From Alphaproteobacteria bacterium (GTDB taxonomy: Bacteria > Pseudomonadota > Alphaproteobacteria > Caulobacterales > Maricaulaceae), in assembly GCA_016124665.1 (NCBI GenBank), contig WGNH01000006.1, forward strand, positions 32,708 through 96,707: 64,000 nt of DNA, read 5' to 3'. The position numbers and the translations under genes are program-made. Positions within the stretch are counted from its first letter, which is position 1. Each line of letters begins with the position of its first letter. Under the pieces are notes generated by a model. That model had not been told where the DNA came from. It did no database searches and worked only from the letters and a program-made list of their open reading frames with translations. Shown here piece after piece: positions 45,424 to 53,661 of the stretch.

Positions 45424-46419
45424 ATGCCCTCACGTTTTGAAGCAACAGACAGTGAGCCTGTCCACTCGGTGAAGTTTACCGGGCCGGGACGGTATCTCTT
45501 CTGGATGACCGTTTTTCTGGCAGCGGTCGGTGTCATCGCCGTCCTGCTGATCGGGCCACTCGAAGAAGCCTTCATGGCCAATATGGCCATTAATGGCCTG
45601 ATCATCGCTGTCCTGCTGATCGGTATCCTTTACACCTATCTGCAGGCGCTCGCGATCGCCCCCGCGGCGCGCTGGCTGGTGCGATTCCGGACATCGAACG
45701 ATCCCGGCACCCTTCCCAACCCGCCCAGCATGATCGCGCCCATGGCCTCCATGATGGGCGATGCCGGCGCGCGCGCGCGTATTTCAACGAACTCGGTGCG
45801 CACGGTTCTGGACTCCGTCGGGGCGCGCATGGCCGAGTCCGGCGCTTTTACCCGCTATTTCGGACGGCTATTGATCTTCCTGGGCCTGCTGGGCACGTTC
45901 TGGGGTCTGCTGCAGGTGGTCTCCGAAGTGGGCGAAGCCGTCCGCGCTGTCACCGCCTCGTCCACTGGGGGAGAGGCCGACGTGCTGCGCCTGATGGCGG
46001 CCATCGAAAATCCCATTCAGGGCATGGGGACGGCCTTCGCTTCCTCGCTTTTCGGCCTCGCCGGGTCCCTGATCATCGGCTTTCTCGATTTACAGGCCAG
46101 CCGCGCCCATAACCGCTTCTTCAACGAGATCGAGGAATGGCTATCATCCATCTCGCGCGTGGCCGCAGCCGGTCCCGCGACGACGACGGATGGCGAGATG
46201 TCGCCCGCCTATGTCGGGGCCTTGCTGGAACAGACCGCCGAGACCCTCGACCGGCTGTCCCATACGCTGGAAAAACACACGCGCGATCTGGATGCGACCT
46301 TGCGCCGGGTCGCCGAGGAAAATGCCTCCGGCCAGCAGGAAGCGGCGCGGGCCTTGCGCGACGAGATTCGCGTTCTGGTCCGCGCGATCGAAGCCCAGAA
46401 CCGGTCACGGGGCGGCTAG
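45424..46419 (+). CDS. MotA/TolQ/ExbB-family proton-channel protein
   Basis: 331 residues. Three to four membrane spans: about 25-47, 56-78, and the pair around YFGRLLIFLGLLGTFWGLLQVV and MGTAFASSLFGLAGSLIIGFLDL, which carries the G-x-GTAF-x-x-SL-x-GL block of the ExbB/TolQ/MotA superfamily. The C-terminal 90 residues are a predicted cytoplasmic coiled coil with many Glu/Arg. It precedes an OmpA-domain protein by 3 bases, so this is a stator-like pair. No flagellar or Tol genes are adjacent. Confidence 0.85.
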   Translation: MPSRFEATDSEPVHSVKFTGPGRYLFWMTVFLAAVGVIAVLLIGPLEEAFMANMAINGLIIAVLLIGILYTYLQALAIAPAARWLVRFRTSNDPGTLPNPPSMIAPMASMMGDAGARARISTNSVRTVLDSVGARMAESGAFTRYFGRLLIFLGLLGTFWGLLQVVSEVGEAVRAVTASSTGGEADVLRLMAAIENPIQGMGTAFASSLFGLAGSLIIGFLDLQASRAHNRFFNEIEEWLSSISRVAAAGPATTTDGEMSPAYVGALLEQTAETLDRLSHTLEKHTRDLDATLRRVAEENASGQQEAARALRDEIRVLVRAIEAQNRSRGG

Positions 46420-46422
46420 AAG

Positions 46423-47436
46423 ATGAGTTTCGCGCCGCGCCTTTCCCGGTTCACGGAGAATGATTCCGGCGATTACTGGCCAGGATTCGTTGACGCTCTG
46501 GCCACGTTGCTCCTGGTCATCGTTTTCCTGTTGTCGATTTTTGTGGCTGGCCAGTTTGCGCTCAGCCGCGCCCTCACCGGCCGCGACGAACAACTCGCCT
46601 CGCTGAACGAGCAGCTGGCATCCCTGACCGATGAGCTGGCCCTGGCGGAAGGTGAAAACACGCGTCTGGAGCAGGAAATGACAACCCTCCGCGCAACGCT
46701 CTCCGATGTCCGGGCCGAGCGGGACGAATTGTCCGATCAGCTGGTTGTCGTCCTCGGTCAGATCGAGGATGTCCAGTCGCGGCTGATCCTCGAGGAAGAA
46801 ATCACCGCCAGCCAGATGGATCAGCTCACCGCGCTGAACCTCCAGATGCAGGCCTTGCGCGACCAGCTGTCCGAGCTGAACGGCCTTCTGGAAGCCGCCG
46901 AAGCCCGCGAAGCCGACCTGGAAAGCCAGATCTTCAATCTCGGCGAACGCCTGAATGCCGCACTGGCCAGCCGCGCGGCGGAACTGGCCCGCTACCGTTC
47001 GGACTTCTTCGGGCGGCTGCAGGAAATCCTCGGCAACCGGTCCGGCGTCAGCATTGTGGGGGACCGTTTCGTCTTCGAGACCGATGTGCTCTTTGCCTCC
47101 GGTTCTGCGGCGCTGTCGAATGATGGCCGCGAAAGCCTGCGTCCGATCGCCGATGCGATCATCCAGCTCACCGGTGAAATCCCGGACGATATCGAATGGA
47201 TTATCCGGATCGATGGTCATACCGACCCGCGGCCGATCCGCACCACCTACCCCTCCAACTGGCACTTGTCGGCCGCCCGGGCGATCTCCGTCGTCAACTG
47301 GTTCGAGGATCTGGGCGTGCCGCCGGAACACCTTGTCGCCGCAGGCTTTGGCGAGCACCAGCCGATTGCCGAAGGCACATCCGAAGCCGCCTATGCCCGC
47401 AACCGCCGCATTGAACTGAAACTGACCAGCCGCTAG
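46423..47436 (+). CDS. MotB-like protein: TM Asp, long coiled coil, OmpA peptidoglycan-binding domain
   Basis: 337 residues. One N-terminal span beginning GFVDALATLLLVIVFLLSIF with Asp24 placed as in the proton-binding Asp of MotB/ExbD. Residues about 55-200 are a heptad-rich coiled coil. The C-terminal third is an OmpA/MotB domain (FETDVLFASGSAALSNDGRESLRPIA, IRIDGHTDPRPI, LSAARAISVVNWFEDLGVPPEHLVAAGFGEHQPI), which binds peptidoglycan. Stator-like partner of the preceding channel protein; its process is unknown. Confidence 0.88.
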   Translation: MSFAPRLSRFTENDSGDYWPGFVDALATLLLVIVFLLSIFVAGQFALSRALTGRDEQLASLNEQLASLTDELALAEGENTRLEQEMTTLRATLSDVRAERDELSDQLVVVLGQIEDVQSRLILEEEITASQMDQLTALNLQMQALRDQLSELNGLLEAAEAREADLESQIFNLGERLNAALASRAAELARYRSDFFGRLQEILGNRSGVSIVGDRFVFETDVLFASGSAALSNDGRESLRPIADAIIQLTGEIPDDIEWIIRIDGHTDPRPIRTTYPSNWHLSAARAISVVNWFEDLGVPPEHLVAAGFGEHQPIAEGTSEAAYARNRRIELKLTSR

Positions 47437-47448
47437 CGGCAAACCCGC

Positions 47449-47477
47449 TTGCCCTTTGAGACACCCTCCGCTATAAG
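47449..47477 (+). promoter_or_regulatory. Predicted rpmE promoter
   Basis: -35 TTGCCC (47449-47454), 17-base spacer, -10 TATAAG (47472-47477). It lies about 55-58 bases upstream of the L31 start, near the expected distance for a short leader. Confidence 0.5.
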
Positions 47478-47531
47478 CCGCCGCTCATTTGGCGGAGTGA
47501 TCCGCAAGACAGCCTGACGTGCCGGAGCACC

Positions 47532-47753
47532 ATGATGCAAAAAGACATTCATCCCGATTATCACATGATCAATGTGACCATGACCAACGGCACAACCTTC
47601 CAGACCCGTTCGACCTGGGGCAAGGAAGGCGACACGCTGAACCTGGATATCGACCCGACCACGCACCCGGCCTGGACCGGTGGCGATCAGAAGCTGATGG
47701 ACCGCGGTGGCCGCGTGTCGCGCTTCAAGGACAAGTTCAAGGGTTTCGCCTGA
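47532..47753 (+). CDS. rpmE: 50S ribosomal protein L31
   Basis: 73 residues: [20 protein letters not shown] and [25 protein letters not shown], closing [14 protein letters not shown]. It is the C-minus form of bL31, with no CxxC zinc motif, as is common in alphaproteobacteria. Two adjacent ATG codons exist (47532, 47535); GGAG spacing favours 47535. Single gene with its own promoter and terminator. Confidence 0.97.
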   Translation: MMQKDIHPDYHMINVTMTNGTTFQTRSTWGKEGDTLNLDIDPTTHPAWTGGDQKLMDRGGRVSRFKDKFKGFA

Positions 47754-47777
47754 TCCTTTTCAAGGATATCGGAATCG

Positions 47778-47810
47778 AAAAGGCGCGGAACCCCGGTCCC
47801 GCGCCTTTTT
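47778..47810. terminator. Bidirectional terminator between rpmE and rcdA
   Basis: Stem AAAAGGCGCGG / CCGCGCCTTTT with a 10-base loop and TTTTT on the plus strand; the minus-strand RNA also ends in UUUU. It serves both convergent genes. Confidence 0.9.
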
Positions 47811-47828
47811 CATGTCCGGAAACGGCGT

Positions 47829-48350
47829 CTAGCTGAAAGCGTTTTTCAGACGGTTCAACTGGTCTTCAACCGGGCTGCTGCCATTGGGCGCCCCGGTCTC
47901 GAGGAACAGGGAATCGTCAATCCGCTTGAGGCGCGCATAAAGCTGGCGCGACCGGGCCGCGAGGTCGGCCAGCACGCCGGGAACGGGATCGCCATCGGCG
48001 GGCCACAAATCCTCGACATCATCATCGTCCGGCAAGCGGTACTGGCCGGTTACCAGCAGATCCGCCGCCAGATCGCCCTCGGCCACCTGCCGCTGCGCCA
48101 AAAGCCATGAGGCCGCCTGCATCAACCGGGTGGTCAGCTTCATGCTTTCGGCGGCATAGGCCAGCGCCCCGGCGCGCCCGAGCGCCTTGGCATCCTCCCG
48201 CCCCGGGCCGTCGAGATAGGATGCGGTTTCTTCCACCATGTCCATGCCATCGCGGAACAGGCGCGCAAAATGCTCGCTGCCGGCGAATTCCGCCACGCGC
48301 TCTGCCGGATTGCCCGACTGAAAACCGGTATCACTCACCACGTCACTCAT
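47829..48350 (-). CDS. rcdA: RcdA family (DUF1465), ClpXP adaptor for CtrA degradation
   Basis: 173 residues from ATG 48350, with AGGCAGGT upstream; the longer in-frame extension to 48461 is Pro/Arg-rich and not family-like. Helical core includes FARLFRDGMDMVEETASYLDGPG and LTTRLMQAASWLLAQRQVAEG. DUF1465 is the family of Caulobacter RcdA, which helps ClpXP degrade CtrA and other targets at the G1-S transition. It is preceded by the small DUF1192 gene, as in many alphaproteobacteria. The orthology is by family and context. Confidence 0.78.
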   Translation of the reverse strand: MSDVVSDTGFQSGNPAERVAEFAGSEHFARLFRDGMDMVEETASYLDGPGREDAKALGRAGALAYAAESMKLTTRLMQAASWLLAQRQVAEGDLAADLLVTGQYRLPDDDDVEDLWPADGDPVPGVLADLAARSRQLYARLKRIDDSLFLETGAPNGSSPVEDQLNRLKNAFS

Positions 48351-48405
48351 ACCTGCCTGATTCGATCCACATGCCGGAAAGTCTGCAATTGGCGGGCCAT
48401 CTTCA

Positions 48406-48600
48406 TCAACCCTGCCGGAAGATCGACTCGGCGGCCGCGCGTCCGGATTGCTTGGACGCAATCATCTCGTCAATGCGGATGATTTCGCCTTCGATGGCGG
48501 CCCGCCTTTCCTGAAGGTCTGCAATCGAAAACTCCGAAAGGTCCTCGCCCGGAACAATGACGTTCGACCTCTTTTTCAGGGGTGCATCTTCGTCAAACAT
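48406..48600 (-). CDS. DUF1192 small protein
   Basis: 64 residues: MFDEDAPLKKRSNVIVPGED, then SIADLQERRAAIEGEIIRIDEMI, a short helical coiled segment ending AAESIFRQG. This is the DUF1192 signature (FDED, GEDLS, AAE-x-x-F). GGGAGG is upstream of ATG 48600. Commonly found beside rcdA; function not known. Confidence 0.85.
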   Translation of the reverse strand: MFDEDAPLKKRSNVIVPGEDLSEFSIADLQERRAAIEGEIIRIDEMIASKQSGRAAAESIFRQG

Positions 48601-48678
48601 GTCAGCCTCCCTCTCTTGCGGTCTGCCACACTAGCGCTCACCATTGAGCTTGTCGCCCCTCTGAATGAAAGCCGGATC

Positions 48679-49665
48679 ATGCCCGTCCCGACAACACACC
48701 GGATTGCCATCGTCCCGGACCCCGGCGGACCCGAAGCCATTGAGATTACCGAACGCCCGCTCCCCGAGCTGTTGCCGGACGAGGTCCTGATCCGGACCGC
48801 CGCATGCGGTGTGAACAGGCCGGACACATTCGAACGGATGGGATTTTACCCGCCCCCGCCCGGGGCGCCGGACGGCCTGGGGCTGGAAGCCTCCGGCATT
48901 GTCGAGGCAGCCGGATCGTCTGTTGACCGTTTCAAACCCGGAGATCCGGTCTGTGCGCTGGTCACCGGGGGAGGCTATTCCGATTATGTGATCGCCAAGG
49001 CCGGCAGCACCCTGCCCGCTCCGGAGGGAATGGATCTGGCCGCGGCTGCGGGCTTGCCGGAGACGGTGTTCACCGTCTGGGCCAATGTGTTCGAGGCCGG
49101 GCAGTTGAAAGCCGGTGAGATTCTGCTCGTGCATGGCGGGGCGGGCGGCATCGGCACGACCGCCATCCAGATGGGCAAGGCGGCGGGGGCACGCGTCTTT
49201 GCGACAGCCGGCTCGGCGGACAAATGTGCCATCTGCGAGCGGCTGGGCGCGGAAAGGGCCATCAATTATCGCGAGGAAGACTTTGCAGCGATCCTCCGCG
49301 ACGCCGGCGGGGCCGATGTTATTCTGGATATGGTCGGCGGCCCGTACCTGCAGAAGAATATCGATTGCGCGGCATTCCGGGGGCGCATCATCCAGATCGC
49401 ATTCCTGCAGGGCTCGCGCATTGAAGCCGACTTCATGCGCCTGATGCTGAAACAGCTCACCCTGACAGGCTCCACCTTGCGCGCCCGCCCCGACGCAGAG
49501 AAGGCCGCGCTTGCCAGCGCCATAGAGAGAAATGTCTGGCCCTGGATTTCAAAGGGACAAATCAGTCCTGAAATCTTCCGCACCTTCCCGCTGCCGGATG
49601 CGGCTGCGGCACACCGGTTGATGGACTCCGGCGGGCATTACGGCAAAATCCTGCTGACGCCCTGA
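48679..49665 (+). CDS. NAD(P)H:quinone oxidoreductase, PIG3/zinc-free MDR type
   Basis: 328 residues from ATG 48679. The upstream reading frame that continues to 48448 runs over the DUF1192 gene on the other strand and is not used. It has the medium-chain reductase layout GVNRPDTFERMGFYPPPPGAP, VHGGAGGIGTTAIQMGKAAGARVF (NADPH-binding GxGGxG), and the C-terminal SGGHYGKILL. No zinc ligands, consistent with quinone reductases. Divergent from the rcdA pair. Confidence 0.9.
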   Translation: MPVPTTHRIAIVPDPGGPEAIEITERPLPELLPDEVLIRTAACGVNRPDTFERMGFYPPPPGAPDGLGLEASGIVEAAGSSVDRFKPGDPVCALVTGGGYSDYVIAKAGSTLPAPEGMDLAAAAGLPETVFTVWANVFEAGQLKAGEILLVHGGAGGIGTTAIQMGKAAGARVFATAGSADKCAICERLGAERAINYREEDFAAILRDAGGADVILDMVGGPYLQKNIDCAAFRGRIIQIAFLQGSRIEADFMRLMLKQLTLTGSTLRARPDAEKAALASAIERNVWPWISKGQISPEIFRTFPLPDAAAAHRLMDSGGHYGKILLTP

Positions 49666-49675
49666 AGCTGATCCC

Positions 49676-49704
49676 TTTTCAGCGCCGTCTTCGCGCGCTA
49701 TAAG
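49676..49704 (+). promoter_or_regulatory. Candidate promoter for the trcR leader
   Basis: -35-like TTTTCA (49676-49681), 17-base spacer, -10 TATAAG (49699-49704), just after the quinone reductase stop. It would start RNA near 49711. Confidence 0.35.
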
Positions 49705-49710
49705 ACGCGC

Positions 49711-49784
49711 AAATCGCTGGCTCGCCCTTAGACTTGAGCCCGCGTCGGAAAGCCATCCAACCCGGCATCCGTGCCGGGTTTTTC
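49711..49784 (+). ncRNA. Candidate short RNA or attenuated leader of trcR
   Basis: If the promoter at 49676 is used, an RNA of about 74 nt would end at a clear intrinsic terminator. No open reading frame of note lies in it. It could be a stand-alone small RNA or a 5' leader with regulated termination before trcR. Inference only. Confidence 0.3.
49759..49784 (+). terminator. Intrinsic terminator 35 bases upstream of trcR
   Basis: Perfect 9-bp stem AACCCGGCA / TGCCGGGTT, loop TCCG, then TTTTT overlapping the 3' arm. Flanking AGCCAT and ATGGCT (49751-49756 and 49785-49790) could extend pairing outside it. Confidence 0.85.
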
Positions 49785-49819
49785 TATGGCTGGAACACAT
49801 TGCGTCTGGAGACGAAGAA

Positions 49820-50512
49820 ATGACCGAAATTCTGATGCCGAAAGCCACAGCTGTCTGGCTCGTCGACAATACCGCGCTGACCTTCGAGCAGATTGCCGAT
49901 TTCTGCGGCCTGCACCGCCTCGAAGTCAAAGGCATTGCCGATGGCGATGTCGCCGTGGGTGTGCGTGGCTCCGACCCCGTCTCCAACGGCCAGCTGACCC
50001 GCGAGGAAATCGCCAAGGCCGAAGCCGATGCGGATTACCGGATGACGGCGGTGAAACACCGCTATGATGATCTGCATCAGCCGCGCAAGAAACGCGGCCC
50101 GCGCTATACGCCGCTGTCGCGCCGTCAGTCGCGCCCGGATGCCATTGCCTGGCTGGTGCGCAATCACCCGGAGCTGACGGATGCCCAGATTTCCAAACTG
50201 ATCGGCACGACGAAGACCACGATTGAAGCCGTTCGCGAGCGCACACACTGGAATTCGTCCAATATCAAACCGACCGATCCGGTCACGCTGGGCCTGACAA
50301 CCCAAATCGATCTGGACGAGCAGGTCCGCAAGGCATCTTCACGCCGCGAAAAGCTGGAGGAAGAACGGAAGGCCTCCGGTCAGGATCCGATTGCCGGACC
50401 GGCAGAGGCCGAATCCGAAGACCATGAAACCGCCACCAGCATGGACGAGGTCAATCTCGAAACCCTGTTCGGCGGCGGCAAGAAGTCTCAGTCGGACGAT
50501 GACGACAAATAG
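49820..50512 (+). CDS. trcR: TrcR family (DUF1013) cell-cycle transcription regulator
   Basis: 230 residues. N-terminal LMPKATAVWLVDNTALTFEQIADFCGLHRLEVKGIADG and SRPDAIAWLVRNHPELTDAQISKLIGTTKTTIEAVRERTHWN are DUF1013 blocks with helix-turn-helix character. The C-terminal 60 residues are acidic and charged, ending in GGGKKSQSDDDDK. DUF1013 proteins are conserved across alphaproteobacteria and named TrcR in Caulobacter for a role in cell-cycle transcription. Its last 25 bases overlap the convergent SDR gene. Confidence 0.85.
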   Translation: MTEILMPKATAVWLVDNTALTFEQIADFCGLHRLEVKGIADGDVAVGVRGSDPVSNGQLTREEIAKAEADADYRMTAVKHRYDDLHQPRKKRGPRYTPLSRRQSRPDAIAWLVRNHPELTDAQISKLIGTTKTTIEAVRERTHWNSSNIKPTDPVTLGLTTQIDLDEQVRKASSRREKLEEERKASGQDPIAGPAEAESEDHETATSMDEVNLETLFGGGKKSQSDDDDK

Positions 50513-51297
50513 TTGAGGGCCAGGCGGCCACCATCGGCGTAAATGCATTCGCCGGTGATGTAGCTGGCATCCTTCGATGCGAGGAATGCGACGACCCCGG
50601 CGATCTCGTCGGGGTCGCCTATTTTCCCGACCGGCGTGCGCGACAGGATTTTGGTCATCGCTTTGCGGTCATCCATGACCGCTTTCAGAACATCGGTATT
50701 GATACTGCCCGGGCCGACCGCATTCACGCGCACACCGCGCGCAGCAAGAGCCAGCGCCATGGATTTCGTCATCTGGTTGATCGCCCCCTTGGTGGCGCAA
50801 TAGGCCAGCTGATCCGGGATTGCGACGACCGCATTGACCGATGACATGTTGATAATGGCATAGCGTTTCCGGCAATCATCCGGACGCTCATCATCCTGCT
50901 CGATCTGTTCGGCCATCTGCCTGGCCGCCGCACGGGCCACCAGAAAGGCCCCGCGCAGATTGACCGCCATCACCTTGTCGAAATCGTCCGTTTCCAGCGT
51001 TAGCACATCGCCCTTGGCGATGATTCCGGCATTATTGACCAGCACATCCAGACGGCCGAAAGCGGAGCGTGTTTCCGCCATCAGATTGGCAACCGACAAT
51101 TTGTCCGAAACATCGCAGTCCACAAACAGCGCGCGGTCCTTGTCCGCACCCAGCTCATCCGCCAGCGCCTTGCCCGCATCCCGGTCGCGGTCGGCGATGA
51201 CGACTTTCAGACCGTCTTCGGCGAAACGCCGCGCGCAGGCACGGCCAATTCCGTTGGCTCCGCCGGTAACGATAACAACGCGGTCTGACTGGGCCAT
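50488..51297 (-). CDS. Short-chain dehydrogenase/reductase
   Basis: 269 residues. VVIVTGGANGIGRACARRFAEDG (cofactor loop), NNAG in the fourth strand, NMSSVNAV and catalytic YCATK, then VNAVGPGSINTD. C terminus reaches ITGECIYADGGRLALNY. A classical SDR, substrate unknown. Convergent with trcR with a 25-base coding overlap. Confidence 0.88.
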   Translation of the reverse strand: MAQSDRVVIVTGGANGIGRACARRFAEDGLKVVIADRDRDAGKALADELGADKDRALFVDCDVSDKLSVANLMAETRSAFGRLDVLVNNAGIIAKGDVLTLETDDFDKVMAVNLRGAFLVARAAARQMAEQIEQDDERPDDCRKRYAIINMSSVNAVVAIPDQLAYCATKGAINQMTKSMALALAARGVRVNAVGPGSINTDVLKAVMDDRKAMTKILSRTPVGKIGDPDEIAGVVAFLASKDASYITGECIYADGGRLALNYLSSSSD

Positions 51298-51311
51298 TTT
51301 GCGGATCCGTT

Positions 51312-52181
51312 CTATTCGCCGCCGGCGCGGGTGCGCCGGTAATCGGACTCTATCGTCTCTGAATCAGGCGCCAGCTCATAGGCCCTTGCATACAGCTCGC
51401 GCGCTTCATCCATCCGTCCGACGCCCTCGAGCGCCGCCGCCCGCGAATGGATAATCGCGCCATTGTCAGGTTCGGCCTCGACGGCCTGATCGCACAAGGG
51501 CAGGGCCGTGGCAAACTGTTCATCGACGATCAGGGACCAGCACAGCGCATTCAGCGTGAAGCCGCTCTCCGGCTCGAGCTCGACGGCACGGCGCGCATGG
51601 TCAATCGCCTGGGCTCTCATTCCGAGCTCCAGAAAAGAGGCCGACAGATTGATCCATCCGCCCGGCCATTCCGGTTCCAGTCGTGTGACGGTTTCAAACG
51701 CGACCACCGCCTCGGCTTCGCGGCCCGAGGCTGAATAGGCGCGGCCAAGATTGAGATGCGTCATGATATCGTCCGGCAGATCGGCAACGGCCGCTTCAAG
51801 ATCGCTCAACGCACCGTCAATATCTTCTGTCGCCAGACGCGCAATGCCCCGATTGCGCCGGACATAGGAATTGTCGAATTCCACGCCCTGTGTTTCAGCG
51901 ATGGCATAGGCGATGTTGAACGCCTGAAGCGCCTCCTCAAACCGCTGTTCATACAGATAGGCCCCGCCGAGACGGGTGTGGATGATGGCATCTTCTCCGG
52001 GTTCCAGAGCGGCGGTCTCGAGACAGGCCTCGAACTGGACAATCGCTTCAGCGGCATCGCCAGCAGTCAGAGAATCCTCGCCCGCCTGGCAAGGATCATT
52101 CGCGGCGGCCTCATTTGAGGTTTTCTGGGCGCATGCCGGTGCGGTGGCGGCAAGAGCAAAGACAAGAAAAGCTCGAAACAT
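51312..52181 (-). CDS. Exported TPR-repeat protein
   Basis: 289 residues from ATG 52181, with GGAG 7 bases upstream; an earlier ATG at 52214 would add a poor leader. Signal peptide LVFALAATAPACA. The mature part carries about five tetratricopeptide repeats, for example HTRLGGAYLYEQRFEEALQA, THLNLGRAYSASGREAEAVV and IHSRAAALEGVGRMDEAREL. Periplasmic scaffold or protein-interaction role. It lies 14 bases upstream of the SDR on the same strand. Confidence 0.85.
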   Translation of the reverse strand: MFRAFLVFALAATAPACAQKTSNEAAANDPCQAGEDSLTAGDAAEAIVQFEACLETAALEPGEDAIIHTRLGGAYLYEQRFEEALQAFNIAYAIAETQGVEFDNSYVRRNRGIARLATEDIDGALSDLEAAVADLPDDIMTHLNLGRAYSASGREAEAVVAFETVTRLEPEWPGGWINLSASFLELGMRAQAIDHARRAVELEPESGFTLNALCWSLIVDEQFATALPLCDQAVEAEPDNGAIIHSRAAALEGVGRMDEARELYARAYELAPDSETIESDYRRTRAGGE

Positions 52182-52220
52182 GCGTCGGCTCCAAATACAT
52201 TCCGGTTTGATCATGCAATT

Positions 52221-52246
52221 AGGGCGGCCTTTCGCAAGGCCGCCCT
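52221..52246 (-). terminator. GC-rich hairpin after the YdcH gene
   Basis: Perfect 11-bp stem AGGGCGGCCTT / AAGGCCGCCCT with a TCGC loop, 24 bases beyond the stop of the YdcH gene. The following U tract is short, so termination strength is uncertain. Confidence 0.6.
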
Positions 52247-52270
52247 GCCGTGAATTTGATCAAATAGACG

Positions 52271-52441
52271 TTAGTGACTTCGTCGCAAGAGCTCTATCTG
52301 TTCCTTAAGTCTGAGCTTTTCCCGCTTGAGTGAGGCAATCTGAAGCGTGTCGGAGCCGGGGCGCTTGCTTTCGTGTTCGATCTTGGTGTCCAGTTGATTG
52401 TGACGAGCGTCCAGTTCACGGATGTGCGCTTCAATCGTCAT
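52271..52441 (-). CDS. YdcH (DUF465) family small protein
   Basis: 56 residues from ATG 52441, chosen because AAGGAGG is directly upstream; an extension to 52507 lacks a ribosome site. IEAHIRELDARHNQLDTKIEHE and SLKREKLRLKEQIELL are the DUF465 pattern, a helical hairpin. A second copy of the family is at 53662. Function unknown. Confidence 0.85.
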   Translation of the reverse strand: MTIEAHIRELDARHNQLDTKIEHESKRPGSDTLQIASLKREKLRLKEQIELLRRSH

Positions 52442-52532
52442 AAGTCGCCTCCTTGCGTTAAATACGACGGAATAATGAATTGAAACACCGTCCGGCCTAT
52501 GTGTCACTTCACAATTCGTAACGGAGCAAAAA

Positions 52533-53135
52533 ATGTCTGAACGCGGACGGATAATCGTCGGAATTTCCGGGGCTTCAGGCGTGATCTACGGTATTCGCGC
52601 TCTGCAGGCGCTGCGCGAGCTGGATGTTGAAACACACCTGATCGCGTCGAAAGCGGCTGAAATGACAATGGGTTATGAAACCGACTATACGCCAGCTTCG
52701 CTCAGGGCGCTGGCCGATTACGTCTACAAGCCCTCCGATATCGGCGCATCCATCGCCTCCGGGTCTTTCCGCAATATGGGCATGCTCGTCGCCCCCTGCT
52801 CGGTCCGGTCCATGTCGGAAATCGCCACCGGCGTGACGTCCGGCCTGATCGCCCGGGCCGCCGATGTGACATTGAAGGAGCGCCGCCGGCTGGTCCTGAT
52901 GGTCCGGGAAACGCCGTTTCATCTTGGCCATTTGCGCACAATGACCGCGCTGACCGAGATGGGGGCCGTCATCCATCCGCCACTGCCGGCTTTCTACACC
53001 AATCCCGCGACGATTGACGATCTGGTCAACCAGTCCGTGGGGCGGGCGCTGGACATGTTCGGCCTCGACTGGACGCCGACACGGAGATGGGGCGAGGATC
53101 TGGAAGGCGGCAAGCGCCCGTCTGCCGCGCGATGA
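52533..53135 (+). CDS. ubiX: Flavin prenyltransferase UbiX
   Basis: 200 residues. IIVGISGASGVIYGIRALQAL (FMN loop), LVAPCSVRSMSEIATGVTSGLIARAADVTLKERRRLVLMVRETPFH and FYTNPATIDDLVNQSVGRALDMFGL are UbiX hallmarks. It makes the prenylated FMN cofactor for UbiD-type decarboxylation in ubiquinone synthesis. Its stop overlaps the start of the next gene. Confidence 0.96.
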   Translation: MSERGRIIVGISGASGVIYGIRALQALRELDVETHLIASKAAEMTMGYETDYTPASLRALADYVYKPSDIGASIASGSFRNMGMLVAPCSVRSMSEIATGVTSGLIARAADVTLKERRRLVLMVRETPFHLGHLRTMTALTEMGAVIHPPLPAFYTNPATIDDLVNQSVGRALDMFGLDWTPTRRWGEDLEGGKRPSAAR

Positions 53136-53599
53136 GCCATGCCTTCTGGGACTGGTCGCTCGAGTGCTATGACCGGCCGGCTGTGGCCTCTGCCTGCCTC
53201 CGGCTGCAGGATCAGCACGGGCTGAACATCAATATCTGCCTGTGGTGCTGCTGGCTGGCCGAGGAAGGCCGCACGGCCGGACCGGCCATTGCACAGGCCA
53301 TTAACGCGCTGAAATCCTGGAACGGCGAAATCACCGCCGCCATCCGGGATATCCGCCGTAAGCTGAAGGACCAGCCGCGGGCCGGGGCGCTATACAGATC
53401 GGTTCTGGCCTGTGAGCTCGATGCCGAACAGGTCGAGCAGGACATATTGTTCGAACTCGCGGCGGATCTTCCGGCAAGTCCATGGAATAAGGAAGAAACG
53501 GCGGCGCGGGCGCTGGACGAATATGCCCGGACAAGGAGCGTTCAGCCCGATTTTACCCCGCTATTGAAAGCCGTTTTCTCTACCGTCAAAAAAGTGTAA
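53132..53599 (+). CDS. TIGR02444 family protein
   Basis: 155 residues from ATG 53132 in an ATGA overlap with ubiX. FWDWSLECYDRPAVASACLRLQDQHGLNINICLWCCWLA is the family block; the rest is helical. Function unknown. Co-translated with ubiX, which hints at a link to ubiquinone metabolism, but this is weak. Confidence 0.8.
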   Translation: MSHAFWDWSLECYDRPAVASACLRLQDQHGLNINICLWCCWLAEEGRTAGPAIAQAINALKSWNGEITAAIRDIRRKLKDQPRAGALYRSVLACELDAEQVEQDILFELAADLPASPWNKEETAARALDEYARTRSVQPDFTPLLKAVFSTVKKV

Positions 53600-53661
53600 G
53601 ACACGCTTTCGCTGCGCGTGGCGGGCGAATCCAGAGCAACAATAAAGAAATAAAAACAGCG

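Noticed and set aside
45424..47436. Zorya-type defence (ZorA/ZorB) for the MotA/MotB-like pair
   Set aside because: ZorA is normally much longer, and no zorC, zorD or zorE-like nuclease or helicase genes are adjacent.
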